Positions 8,210 through 16,719 of a stretch of 64,000 nucleotides of DNA are shown piece after piece; the stretch's first letter is position 1, and each line of letters begins with the position of its first letter. The notes under the pieces were generated by a model. That model did not search any database and was not told the DNA's origin. It saw nothing but the letters and a program-made list of their open reading frames with translations. The position numbers were made by a program, and so were the translations under genes. This stretch comes from Bacillota bacterium (GTDB lineage Bacteria; Bacillota; Clostridia; Lachnospirales; Lachnospiraceae), in the NCBI GenBank assembly GCA_023435895.1, contig JAEZLH010000026.1, forward strand, positions 1 through 64,000. Reading direction: 5' to 3'.

Positions 8210-9499
8210 GTGAATAATGGAAAGGCTAAACATGTAATCGTTATTTCGTATGATGCATTTTCAGTTGATAATTGGGAGCTTGCCAGCCAACAGCCGAATT
8301 TATCAAAACTGATTAAGAACGGGGTATGTTCAACGAAACTGAAAAGCGTATATCCCACACTTACTTATGTAGTTCATACAACTATGGTAACTGGCGTTTA
8401 TCCGGATAAACATGGTGTTTATCACAATAATCCATTCCAACCCTTTGAACAGGAAAAGGATCAAGCATGGTTTTGGTATCGAAAAGATATCAAAGTTCCT
8501 ACCATATATGATGAATTAGAAAAATATAATATGAAGGCAGCATCCATTCTATGGCCAGTAACCGCCAAAGCTCCGATACATTATAATATTCCAGAGGTTC
8601 GCGCTATAAAAAATGAGAATCAAATGATTAAATCTCTGATAAGTGGAAGCCCCTTCTATAGTCTTGAAATGGAAGTGAAATTTGGTCGCTATCGAAAAGG
8701 AATTAAACAGCCATACCTGGATGATTTTTCTACAAAATGTGTAGCAGAAACAATCAAAAAGTACAAACCGAATTTACTTCTGGTACATCTTATAGACTTG
8801 GATGATAGTAAACACGAATATGGTATTTCCTCTAAGGAGGTTGAGCAGGTAATTGTTCGAATGGACAAACGGTTTGGAGAAATTATAGATGCTGTAGAAG
8901 AAGCAGGCATTATGGATGACTCAGTATTTCTTATCTTAGGAGATCATGGTCAACTAGACGTCAAATACAAAATCAGGTTGAATTTACTCCTAAAGGAACA
9001 TGGACTTATTATCGAAGATGATGGGGATTATGAATGGAGAGCATATGTCCAAAGTACAGGAGGATCTGCATATATTCACATAAGAGAGGGAGATTTTGAA
9101 GCACAAAAGGAGGTTCTTGCTCTTTTAGAGCAGGTACTTCAAGATGAGAGCTACGGAATAGAGCGTATTTTATCGAGGAAAGAAATGGACGAACTAAGGA
9201 TAGATGATTCCATAAACTATATGTTGGAAGCAAAAAAAGGGTTTTGTTTTGAGGATGACTTAAGCGATCCTGTGATTTTTGATTTATCTACTTCTTCAAT
9301 CCGCTATGCAACTCATGGATATCTGCCGGATAAACCGGATTATAGCTGTAACTTCGTATTATCCGGTAATTGCATTAATAGTAATCTATCTTTGGATGAA
9401 ATTTCTATGGTTGACATTGCTCCAACTATAGCCAATCTTTTGGGAATTGATTTTCATCATTGTGATGGTAAAGCCCTGAAAGATATATATAATAATTGA
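8210..9499 (+). CDS. Type I phosphodiesterase / nucleotide pyrophosphatase-like phosphohydrolase
   Basis: The 429-residue protein fits the alkaline-phosphatase superfamily branch PF01663. Metal and nucleophile positions are recognisable in order: Asp in SYDAF (about 15), Thr in YPTLTY (about 50-52), Asp and His in LIDLDDSKHEYG (about 195-206), LGDHGQ (about 243-248) and a final His in ATHGY (about 368). It should hydrolyse phosphodiester or pyrophosphate bonds of a nucleotide or lipid-linked substrate; no signal peptide is visible. It starts at GTG 8210 behind GAAAGGGTGA and follows the UMF1 transporter closely. Confidence 0.85.
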   Translation: MNNGKAKHVIVISYDAFSVDNWELASQQPNLSKLIKNGVCSTKLKSVYPTLTYVVHTTMVTGVYPDKHGVYHNNPFQPFEQEKDQAWFWYRKDIKVPTIYDELEKYNMKAASILWPVTAKAPIHYNIPEVRAIKNENQMIKSLISGSPFYSLEMEVKFGRYRKGIKQPYLDDFSTKCVAETIKKYKPNLLLVHLIDLDDSKHEYGISSKEVEQVIVRMDKRFGEIIDAVEEAGIMDDSVFLILGDHGQLDVKYKIRLNLLLKEHGLIIEDDGDYEWRAYVQSTGGSAYIHIREGDFEAQKEVLALLEQVLQDESYGIERILSRKEMDELRIDDSINYMLEAKKGFCFEDDLSDPVIFDLSTSSIRYATHGYLPDKPDYSCNFVLSGNCINSNLSLDEISMVDIAPTIANLLGIDFHHCDGKALKDIYNN

Positions 9500-9523
9500 C
9501 TTTAGAAAGTTCTATGTGACACT

Positions 9524-9562
9524 AAAAAATCAGTCCACCCAAAAGGTGAGGCTGATTTTTTT
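9524..9562 (+). terminator. Intrinsic terminator closing the first region
   Basis: AAAATCAG and CTGATTTT pair, with CCACC/GGTG above and a T7 run after. The A-rich 5' side makes it potentially bidirectional. The next 195 bases (9563-9758) hold no gene and must contain the promoter of the polysaccharide locus, which I could not fix with confidence. Confidence 0.85.
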
Positions 9563-9758
9563 ACATACAAGGCACCTTATCTAATTTATATATCAAACCA
9601 ATATACTGCCTAAATACCTTGAGAAAATACTTAGTAACTCATTGTTAGCAGAAACATAAGATATATTAAACTGAAAAACAGTTTATGAATTAAAATGTGG
9701 AGGACGTCATAGAAGATCAGAAAATAGCCTGGTGTTTCGTAACGAGGAGGATAACGAA

Positions 9759-11174
9759 GTGGAATATTCTTTAGCAGAAATAATTGATATTTTGATGAAA
9801 CGTGTTGTACTCATTGTCACATTGACAATCCTGGGTTTAACAACATTTTTCATATACACCAAATATTTTACACAATCAATTTATACAGCCTCGGTGCAAA
9901 TGTATGTAAATTCAACCAATCTTACCGAACCCACTGATTTAAATGAACTTAATTATGCACAGCAAATCACTGCAACCTATGTTTATTTACTGAGAACAAA
10001 GGCGTTTTATGATTTGGTAGCAAAAGAAAGCGGTCTTACTTACAATGCAAATCAGTTAAAAGCAATGACAGTTGTACAACCGATTGAAGATACAGAGATT
10101 TTTCAAATCAGTGTAACAACCTTAAATCCTGAGGATTCCTATCAAATTGTAAAGACCATGCAAGATAATGCTCCTAAATTAATAAAAAGTGTGAAAAGTA
10201 CTGCTAAAATCAGTGTTGTAGATCCGGTTGTACTGCCTAGTTTCCCTTCCGGTCCAAATACATCAAGGATTACTATAGTTGGCGGAATGCTTGGATTTAT
10301 GTTGTCCATCATAATTACGTTCCTGCTTGAGATATTGGATGTAAATGTTAAGAATCGTGAGGACTTAATGAAGAAATATGGAATCCCGGTACTAGGGGCA
10401 ATTCCGAACTATAATCGTTTCAAACCGTTTAAACGTAATATCCAACGATTCGTTCCGAGAGTGAAAGGTAAAACCAATAGAGAAAGCATCAATGGTGAAA
10501 TTGATGAAGAAAAGATTTTTGAGGTAAGTGAAGCATATAAAGAGTTACGAGCAAATCTGCAATTTACTCTTTTAAAAAATACCTGCAAAAAAATAGTAAT
10601 AAGTAGCCCCATGCCGCAGGATGGGAAAAGTACCACCAGTACCAATGTAGCGATTACAATAGCTCAAATGGGTTCCAAAGTATTACTTATTGATTGTGAT
10701 TTAAGAAAGGGAAGAATTCATAACTATTTTGACCTTCATAGTAAGCCGGGTATCAGTGATATTCTATCCGGAATGGCCAATGATTATGAAACAATTCATA
10801 AAACGCAATACTCCAATCTGGATATTTTGCCAATGGGTACAATGCCGCCTAATCCAACAGAGCTTCTTGGAAGTGAACAAATGGAAAGTATAATCCTAAA
10901 ACTAGAAAAAAATTACGATTATCTTATTATTGACTCACCTCCGGTTAATATTGTTTCAGATTCTCTCAGTCTTATAAAAGTTGTGGATGGTGTTGTTCTA
11001 GTTGTTAGGGAAGGCATCACATCCCATCAGAACATTATACAATCTATCTCAAAATATCAATTAGCAAATACAAACATTTTGGGATTTGTACTTAATGGTG
11101 TTATAGAAGAAAGAGGGAAAGTGTCAAAGTCGAAATATAACTATTATTATAATGGTAATAAAAATGAAACATAA
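9759..11174 (+). CDS. Wzz chain-length regulator fused to bacterial tyrosine kinase
   Basis: The 472-residue protein joins a Wzz/CapA-type co-polymerase (transmembrane helices about 14-37 and 171-192 around an extracellular segment) to a cytoplasmic BY-kinase domain. The kinase has Walker A PMPQDGKST (about 284-292), Walker A' LLIDCDLRKG (about 308-317) and Walker B LIIDSP (about 386-391), and ends in the tyrosine cluster YNYYY for autophosphorylation. I chose GTG 9759 because AGGAGG (9745-9750) is eight bases before it; an upstream GTG at 9732 has no such site. It opens the polysaccharide locus and should control chain length and export. In many Gram-positives these two parts are separate proteins. 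Confidence 0.9.
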   Translation: MEYSLAEIIDILMKRVVLIVTLTILGLTTFFIYTKYFTQSIYTASVQMYVNSTNLTEPTDLNELNYAQQITATYVYLLRTKAFYDLVAKESGLTYNANQLKAMTVVQPIEDTEIFQISVTTLNPEDSYQIVKTMQDNAPKLIKSVKSTAKISVVDPVVLPSFPSGPNTSRITIVGGMLGFMLSIIITFLLEILDVNVKNREDLMKKYGIPVLGAIPNYNRFKPFKRNIQRFVPRVKGKTNRESINGEIDEEKIFEVSEAYKELRANLQFTLLKNTCKKIVISSPMPQDGKSTTSTNVAITIAQMGSKVLLIDCDLRKGRIHNYFDLHSKPGISDILSGMANDYETIHKTQYSNLDILPMGTMPPNPTELLGSEQMESIILKLEKNYDYLIIDSPPVNIVSDSLSLIKVVDGVVLVVREGITSHQNIIQSISKYQLANTNILGFVLNGVIEERGKVSKSKYNYYYNGNKNET

Positions 11175-11787
11175 TCTTCTTATTATAGGCGGGGGCGGAC
11201 ACGGAAAAGTAGCTGGAGAGATTGCTTCCCTCATGCTTCGATGGGATACCATACAATATCTTGATGATAATCCGAAGCTTCAGTCATTTATGGGTTTTGA
11301 AGTGATTGGAAAAACAAGTGATGCCATCCAATATATCAAAGATTATGATCTTTTTATAGCAATTGGTAATAACCAATATCGTAAAGAGAAGATCAGAGAT
11401 TTGGAAGAGATGAATGCTTCTATTCCGGCGTTAATCCATCCGAATTCGATTATTAGTTCCCATAGTAAAGTAGGGATTGGCTCTATCATTATGGCAGGAG
11501 CAATTATCAATTGCTGTTCAAATATCGGAAAGGGATGCATCATTAATACTGGTGCAACCCTGGATCATGATAATGATATCGAAGATTATGTCCATATTTC
11601 ACCCGGTGTTCATATTGCAGGAACTGTTCATATTGGGGAAGGCAGTTGGATTGGAATTGGTAGCACAATCATTCATAATATAACAATAACGAGCGGCTGT
11701 ATCATAGGAGCAGGCGCTGTGGTGATTCATGATATTACAAAGCCGGGAACCTATATGGGGGTTCCTGCAAAGCGTATGGAGGTGTAA
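11164..11787 (+). CDS. NeuD/PglD-like sugar O- or N-acyltransferase (left-handed beta-helix)
   Basis: The 207-residue protein has the PglD/NeuD layout: an N-terminal Rossmann-like part beginning LLIIGGGGHGKV, then hexapeptide repeats (about 90-200) forming a left-handed beta-helix. The probable catalytic His lies in TLDHDND (about 135). It should use acetyl-CoA to acetylate a sugar nucleotide or a sialic-acid-like sugar. The start overlaps the kinase gene end; ATG 11164 gives the usual MKHNLLIIG beginning, while ATG 11152 is four codons upstream. A NeuD homologue fits the NeuB-type synthase later in the locus. Confidence 0.82.
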   Translation: MKHNLLIIGGGGHGKVAGEIASLMLRWDTIQYLDDNPKLQSFMGFEVIGKTSDAIQYIKDYDLFIAIGNNQYRKEKIRDLEEMNASIPALIHPNSIISSHSKVGIGSIIMAGAIINCCSNIGKGCIINTGATLDHDNDIEDYVHISPGVHIAGTVHIGEGSWIGIGSTIIHNITITSGCIIGAGAVVIHDITKPGTYMGVPAKRMEV

Positions 11788-11789
11788 GA

Positions 11790-12797
11790 ATGTTTCAAGA
11801 TAAAACACTACTGATAACCGGTGGAACAGGAAGCTTTGGAAATGCTGTTCTGCGAAGATTTCTTGATACTGATCTGAAGGAGATTCGAATTTTTTCTAGG
11901 GATGAGAAAAAACAGGACGATATGCGTCGTTTATATAAAAATGATAAGATTAAATATTATATTGGGGATGTTCGAGATATTAATTCCCTAGAGAATGCCA
12001 TGCATGATGTGGATTATATATTTCATGCAGCAGCTCTAAAGCAGGTTCCTTCCTGCGAGTTTTTTCCACTGGAAGCGGTTAAAACCAATGTATTAGGGAC
12101 GGATAATGTTCTTACTGCGGCAATTGAATTTGGAGTAAAAAAAGTAATCTGTCTTTCTACCGATAAGGCAGCTTATCCTATCAATGCCATGGGAATTTCT
12201 AAAGCCATGCTTGAGAAGGTCTTTATTGCCAAGTCCAAGGTTGTGGATTCGGAGAAAACACTAATCTGCGGAACTAGGTACGGAAATGTTATGGCTTCCC
12301 GAGGATCTGTTATTCCGCTTTTTGTAGATCAAATGAAACGTGGGGAGCCGATTACCATAACAAATCCCAATATGACCAGGTTCCTAATGAATTTGGAGGA
12401 AGCAGTGGAACTAGTGTTATTTGCTTTTGAACATGCAAAAACCGGTGATATCATGGTTCAAAAGGCGCCTGCCTCCACCATCGGAGATTTGGCACAAGCG
12501 CTAAAAGAACTATTTCATTCGGATAGCGAAATTAGGATTATCGGTACTAGGCATGGTGAAAAGCAATATGAGACATTGCTTACCAAGGAAGAATTTTTGG
12601 TGGCACAGGATATGGGAAGCTTTTATCGTATCCCGGCAGATCAACGTGATCTTAATTATGATAAATACTTTCTGGAAGGTAATGAACAATTATCTACTCA
12701 AGAGGAATATAACTCAAATAATACCATAAGGCTCAATATAGAGCAAATAAAAGAGAAGTTATTGGAACTGGAATTTATACAAAAGGAATTAAACTAA
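11790..12797 (+). CDS. capE: UDP-GlcNAc 4,6-dehydratase/5-epimerase, first enzyme of UDP-L-FucNAc synthesis
   Basis: The 335-residue SDR closely fits CapE/FnlA/WbjB: GGTGSFG nucleotide motif (11-17), LSTDKA (122-127) and, instead of the SDR YxxxK, MGISK with Met134 and Lys138, the substitution known for CapE. It turns UDP-GlcNAc into the 2-acetamido-2,6-dideoxy-L-arabino-4-hexulose. Partners CapF and CapG are at 35414 and 36550, about 23 kb away at the other end of the locus. The gene begins two bases after the NeuD-like stop. Its product is chemically the same intermediate that PseC-type aminotransferases use, which may matter for the nonulosonic-like genes downstream. Confidence 0.92.
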   Translation: MFQDKTLLITGGTGSFGNAVLRRFLDTDLKEIRIFSRDEKKQDDMRRLYKNDKIKYYIGDVRDINSLENAMHDVDYIFHAAALKQVPSCEFFPLEAVKTNVLGTDNVLTAAIEFGVKKVICLSTDKAAYPINAMGISKAMLEKVFIAKSKVVDSEKTLICGTRYGNVMASRGSVIPLFVDQMKRGEPITITNPNMTRFLMNLEEAVELVLFAFEHAKTGDIMVQKAPASTIGDLAQALKELFHSDSEIRIIGTRHGEKQYETLLTKEEFLVAQDMGSFYRIPADQRDLNYDKYFLEGNEQLSTQEEYNSNNTIRLNIEQIKEKLLELEFIQKELN

Positions 12798-12894
12798 CAG
12801 CGAATGATCCAGTTAAAGGGTATGAATAGGTTATCAGCTAAATAGTATGCTGTGATTTCGCGGAATAATAATTGCTTTACGAAAGGCATGTTTT

Positions 12895-14160
12895 ATGAAT
12901 ATATTGTTTCTATCCATCGGCAATTTTTCTGATTTAGGAGTAAGCTCCATTTATACAGATCTATTGCGGTACTTTCATAATAACGGGCATAAGGTCTATC
13001 TCTTATGCCCTAGGGAAAGACGATTCGGTCTGCCTACAGAATACACCATAGAACATGGAATTCATGTACTTCGTGTACGAACCGGAAATATAACAAAGAC
13101 CAATTGGCTGGAAAAAGGAATTACTACCTTGTTAATCGGAAGGAAACTTCGTAAGGCCTTCAAACATTATTATAATGATGTAACCTTTCAATTAATCCTA
13201 TATTCAACCCCGCCGATTACCTTTGTTAATACGGTAAATTATATAAAAAATAGAGATCATGCCTTCACCTATCTTTTATTAAAAGATATCTTTCCACAGA
13301 ATGCACTGGATATAGGGATTTTAAAAACTAGTGGGTGGAAAGGATTATTGACGAACTATTTTCACTACAAAGAAAAAAAATTATATCAGACTTCTGATTG
13401 TATCGGATGTATGTCAAACGCAAATGCCAACTATTTAAAGTACCACAATCCTTATTTAGATAAGAAACGAATTGAAGTTTGTCCAAATACCATTGATTCC
13501 ATTGACCATATACAGCTCTTGGACAGTAGTAGGGAAAGACTCAAAGAAAAGTTTGGGTTGCCAATGGAAGGAATTATCTTTAGCTGTATCGGAAACTTCG
13601 GAAAACCGCAGAATGTGGATTTTATAGGATCGGTACTAAGATTAAATAAAAATTGTAATGACAGACATTTTGTGTTTTGTGGATCAGGCACTGACTTTTA
13701 TAAACTGAAAGAGCTAGGAGTTAATGATATTAATAATATTACTATCATGGATAGTGTTAGAATTGAAGAACTTCGACTTCTGTTAAAAGCATGTGATATT
13801 GGTTTAATCTTCCTAGATCACCGATTTACTATTCCAAACTTTCCGTCGAGAATGCTGGAATATATGAAGGCCGGGCTTGGGGTTGCTGCTGCCACAGATT
13901 CTTGCACAGATCTGGGTGATACCATTCTATCCGGAGATTTTGGATGGTGGTGCGAGAGCAAGAATGCAGAAGATTTTCAAAAAATAATTGACGGAATCTG
14001 CCAGAACCCAGAGGAAATGGAAGAGAAGAAGTCGAATTCCTTCGCTTATTTATCTCACCATTACGATACTAAAATAGCATACGATATTATTATGAATACC
14101 TATCATTTACACACTACAACTTTATCGCAAAATAATTATGACAGGAACGAAACAGAATGA
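12895..14160 (+). CDS. Glycosyltransferase family 4, WbuB-like (candidate L-FucNAc transferase)
   Basis: The 421-residue GT-B enzyme resembles the WbuB-like GT4 group, with an LLLKDIFPQNALDIG segment near 120-135 and a C-terminal FPSRMLEYMKAG nucleotide-binding segment near 316-328. WbuB-type enzymes transfer L-fucosamine derivatives in other species, and this gene directly follows capE, so transfer of L-FucNAc to a lipid-linked acceptor is a reasonable inference. The start is at ATG 12895 after GAAAGG. Its stop overlaps the next start as ATGA. Confidence 0.82.
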   Translation: MNILFLSIGNFSDLGVSSIYTDLLRYFHNNGHKVYLLCPRERRFGLPTEYTIEHGIHVLRVRTGNITKTNWLEKGITTLLIGRKLRKAFKHYYNDVTFQLILYSTPPITFVNTVNYIKNRDHAFTYLLLKDIFPQNALDIGILKTSGWKGLLTNYFHYKEKKLYQTSDCIGCMSNANANYLKYHNPYLDKKRIEVCPNTIDSIDHIQLLDSSRERLKEKFGLPMEGIIFSCIGNFGKPQNVDFIGSVLRLNKNCNDRHFVFCGSGTDFYKLKELGVNDINNITIMDSVRIEELRLLLKACDIGLIFLDHRFTIPNFPSRMLEYMKAGLGVAAATDSCTDLGDTILSGDFGWWCESKNAEDFQKIIDGICQNPEEMEEKKSNSFAYLSHHYDTKIAYDIIMNTYHLHTTTLSQNNYDRNETE

Positions 14161-15353
14161 AAATTGTATTATTGACGAATATATTATCCCCTTACAGAAA
14201 AGTGTTCTACGATAAATTATATACCTGTTTTCAGGAAAAAGGCGTTAATTTTACTGTACTAGTTATGGCAGAAACAGAGCCCCACAGGCATTGGCACTTT
14301 CAGGAGTATAAAGGAGAATACTGTGAACTTTTGGATTCAAGAACCATAACCTATAAAAATATTCATTTTCATTTTAATAAGAACTTGAAAAAGAGAATCA
14401 AGGAATTAGAGCCGGATATCCTCATTGCATCCGGAAGTTATTTATCTCCATCTATCTTTCGTGTGATTGAATGGAAGAAAAAGTTTGGTTATCAACTATT
14501 TTTCTGGTCGGAATCCCACCTGGATGAAACCAGAAACTATGGAGGTATAAAGCTATTACTAAGGGAGTGGATTAGAGGCTTCTGTTACAAAAGATTTGAC
14601 GGATATTGGTATGCGGGAAAGAAATCCTTTGAATTTATTAAAACATATTCCAATGTCAAAGTTGGTAAAAAAAACAATCTATATCAAAAGCCCTATTACT
14701 TTATCCCTAATCTTGTGGAACATGATTTATATAATGGGTGTAATAAAGTTGATATCGCTCAAAAGGAAGCGCTACGAAAGAAGTTTAACCTTCCCTCTGA
14801 ACAATATTTAATCGTAATTGCTGCACGCCTTGAACCTGAAAAAGGAATTTTGCCCTTCTTAAAATTGTTTCGTTATTGTGAACATAAGGAGAAAGCAACT
14901 GTTATTATCATGGGGGATGGCTCCTTAAGAGAGCAGGTTGAGCAATTGATAGTGGAATATCAGCTGAACGTTCGATTAACAGGCTATCTAAAGCAGAAGG
15001 AAATACTGAATTATTATACTATTGCAGATTGCTTTGCGCTTCCTTCTCTTAGTGATGCGAATCCTTTGTCCTGCATAGAAGCTTTGTGGGCAGGACTGCC
15101 CTTATTTGTTTCAAATCACGTGGGAAACTACCCTGAGACCATCAAAGATGGAGAAAATGGATATGTATTTTGTTACAGGAACACAAAGGAAATGATCCAA
15201 CTGATGGATAAACTAATTATTTCATCTGAGGATTGGAGAAAAAACGCTTCAAAAGTGTCCCTGGATATTGCAAATAAAGTGTACGAACCGAATCGTGCAG
15301 TTAGTACATTGGTAGAAAATATGCTTAATATTGGAGATAAAAGGTTCACATAA
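14157..15353 (+). CDS. Glycosyltransferase family 4
   Basis: This 398-residue protein has a typical GT-B architecture. The C-terminal half holds the GT4 signature IVIAARLEPEKG (about 219-230) and an LPSLSDANPLSCIEALWAG segment (about 295-315) carrying the E-x7-E type phosphate contact. It overlaps the preceding glycosyltransferase by four bases (ATGA), so the two are translationally coupled and probably act in sequence. Donor and acceptor cannot be read from sequence. Confidence 0.85.
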   Translation: MKIVLLTNILSPYRKVFYDKLYTCFQEKGVNFTVLVMAETEPHRHWHFQEYKGEYCELLDSRTITYKNIHFHFNKNLKKRIKELEPDILIASGSYLSPSIFRVIEWKKKFGYQLFFWSESHLDETRNYGGIKLLLREWIRGFCYKRFDGYWYAGKKSFEFIKTYSNVKVGKKNNLYQKPYYFIPNLVEHDLYNGCNKVDIAQKEALRKKFNLPSEQYLIVIAARLEPEKGILPFLKLFRYCEHKEKATVIIMGDGSLREQVEQLIVEYQLNVRLTGYLKQKEILNYYTIADCFALPSLSDANPLSCIEALWAGLPLFVSNHVGNYPETIKDGENGYVFCYRNTKEMIQLMDKLIISSEDWRKNASKVSLDIANKVYEPNRAVSTLVENMLNIGDKRFT

Positions 15354-15393
15354 AACAGGATATAAGGCTATTTATTAATCGGAGGGGTTGTCA

Positions 15394-16617
15394 TTGAAGG
15401 TGTTACAAATTAATTCCGTATGTGGAATTGGGAGTACAGGAAGAATAACAGTAGATTTGTATCATGCTTTAAAAAAGGAAGGACATGAATGTTTGGTAGC
15501 ATATGGAAGAAATAATTCATCGACTGATATGGAAATCCTTCGAATCGGGGGTTTTATACAGGTATGCATTCATGCCCTTTATAGCCGTATCACAGACCGG
15601 TCAGGCTTTGGTTCCAAAAGAGCAACCAGAAGATTAATCAAGAAAATAAGCGAATATAAACCGGACATTATTCATTTACATAATATTCATGGCTATTATA
15701 TTAACATAGCTCTTTTATTTGATTATCTTAGGGACTTAAATATTCCTGTTGTATGGAGCTTGTATGATTGTTGGTCCTTTACGGGACACTGCTGCCATTT
15801 TGACTATGTAGGTTGTGAGAAATGGAAGAGCGGGTGTGGAAGGTGTATGCAAAAGAAGGAATATCCGGCTACCTTATTTATAGATAATTCTAGGAATAAT
15901 TATAAGAGAAAAAGAAAACTCATTACCTCCTGTAAAAACATCACGATCGTCACTCCTTCAAAGTGGCTTTCCGGCCTAATAAGCTCCAGTTATTTAAATA
16001 CATGTCCTTTCGTAATGATTCCCAGCGGAATCGATTTGGATTGCTTTAAACCTACACCTAGTGATTTTCGCATTAATAATCATTTGAACAATAAATTCAT
16101 TGTACTTGGCGTATCCAGCGGCTTTGGAAAGTTTAAGGGCAGTGAGTACTTTATTTGGTTGGCAAACCACCTTCCTGAGAAATTTCAATTAGTCTTAATC
16201 GGAGTAACAAAGGAGCAGGCGAAAAATTATCCAGAGAAGGTATTGACACTTCCAAGAACAAATAGTACCTCGGAATTAGCTGGGTTTTACTCTGCTGCGG
16301 ATGTATTTGTTAATCCAACCTTGCAGGAATCCCAAGGACTGACCAATATCGAAGCATTAGCATGCGGCACCAGTGTAGTCACCTTTAATAGTGGCGGAAG
16401 TCCGGAATGCATTGATGAAAACTGTGGCTTTGTGGTTAATCGAGGTGATGCCAAAGGCTTATTAGAAGGCATAAAGCAGGCCTGCTATTACCCTTTTTCA
16501 AGTGAAGCTTGTATGACTAGAGCTAGCTATTTTGACAAAAAGAAGCTTAATCAGGAATATATTAAGTTATATGAACGTATTTATTACACTAATGTAACAA
16601 GTCAGTCAGAATTGTGA
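15394..16617 (+). CDS. Glycosyltransferase family 4, similar to the second half of the next gene
   Basis: The 407-residue GT4 protein starts at TTG 15394, seven bases after GGAGGG (15381-15386); a TTG two codons earlier abuts the ribosome site and is less likely. N-terminal CGIGSTGRI and the segment YDCWSFTGHCCHF (about 128-140) define a subgroup also seen in the C-terminal half of the next protein. The nucleotide-binding segment TLQESQGLTNIEALACG is near 308-324. This subgroup is cysteine-rich around 130-155 (several CxxC-like pairs), as is its relative. Confidence 0.85.
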   Translation: MKVLQINSVCGIGSTGRITVDLYHALKKEGHECLVAYGRNNSSTDMEILRIGGFIQVCIHALYSRITDRSGFGSKRATRRLIKKISEYKPDIIHLHNIHGYYINIALLFDYLRDLNIPVVWSLYDCWSFTGHCCHFDYVGCEKWKSGCGRCMQKKEYPATLFIDNSRNNYKRKRKLITSCKNITIVTPSKWLSGLISSSYLNTCPFVMIPSGIDLDCFKPTPSDFRINNHLNNKFIVLGVSSGFGKFKGSEYFIWLANHLPEKFQLVLIGVTKEQAKNYPEKVLTLPRTNSTSELAGFYSAADVFVNPTLQESQGLTNIEALACGTSVVTFNSGGSPECIDENCGFVVNRGDAKGLLEGIKQACYYPFSSEACMTRASYFDKKKLNQEYIKLYERIYYTNVTSQSEL

Positions 16618-16719
16618 CCATCCTATTAGGTTAGGGTAAATATTCCCTGATTTAATTCATATTCATAAAAGGATCGCAACCTCCTTCATTATCAATAAAT
16701 AGAGGAAAGGAATAATAAA

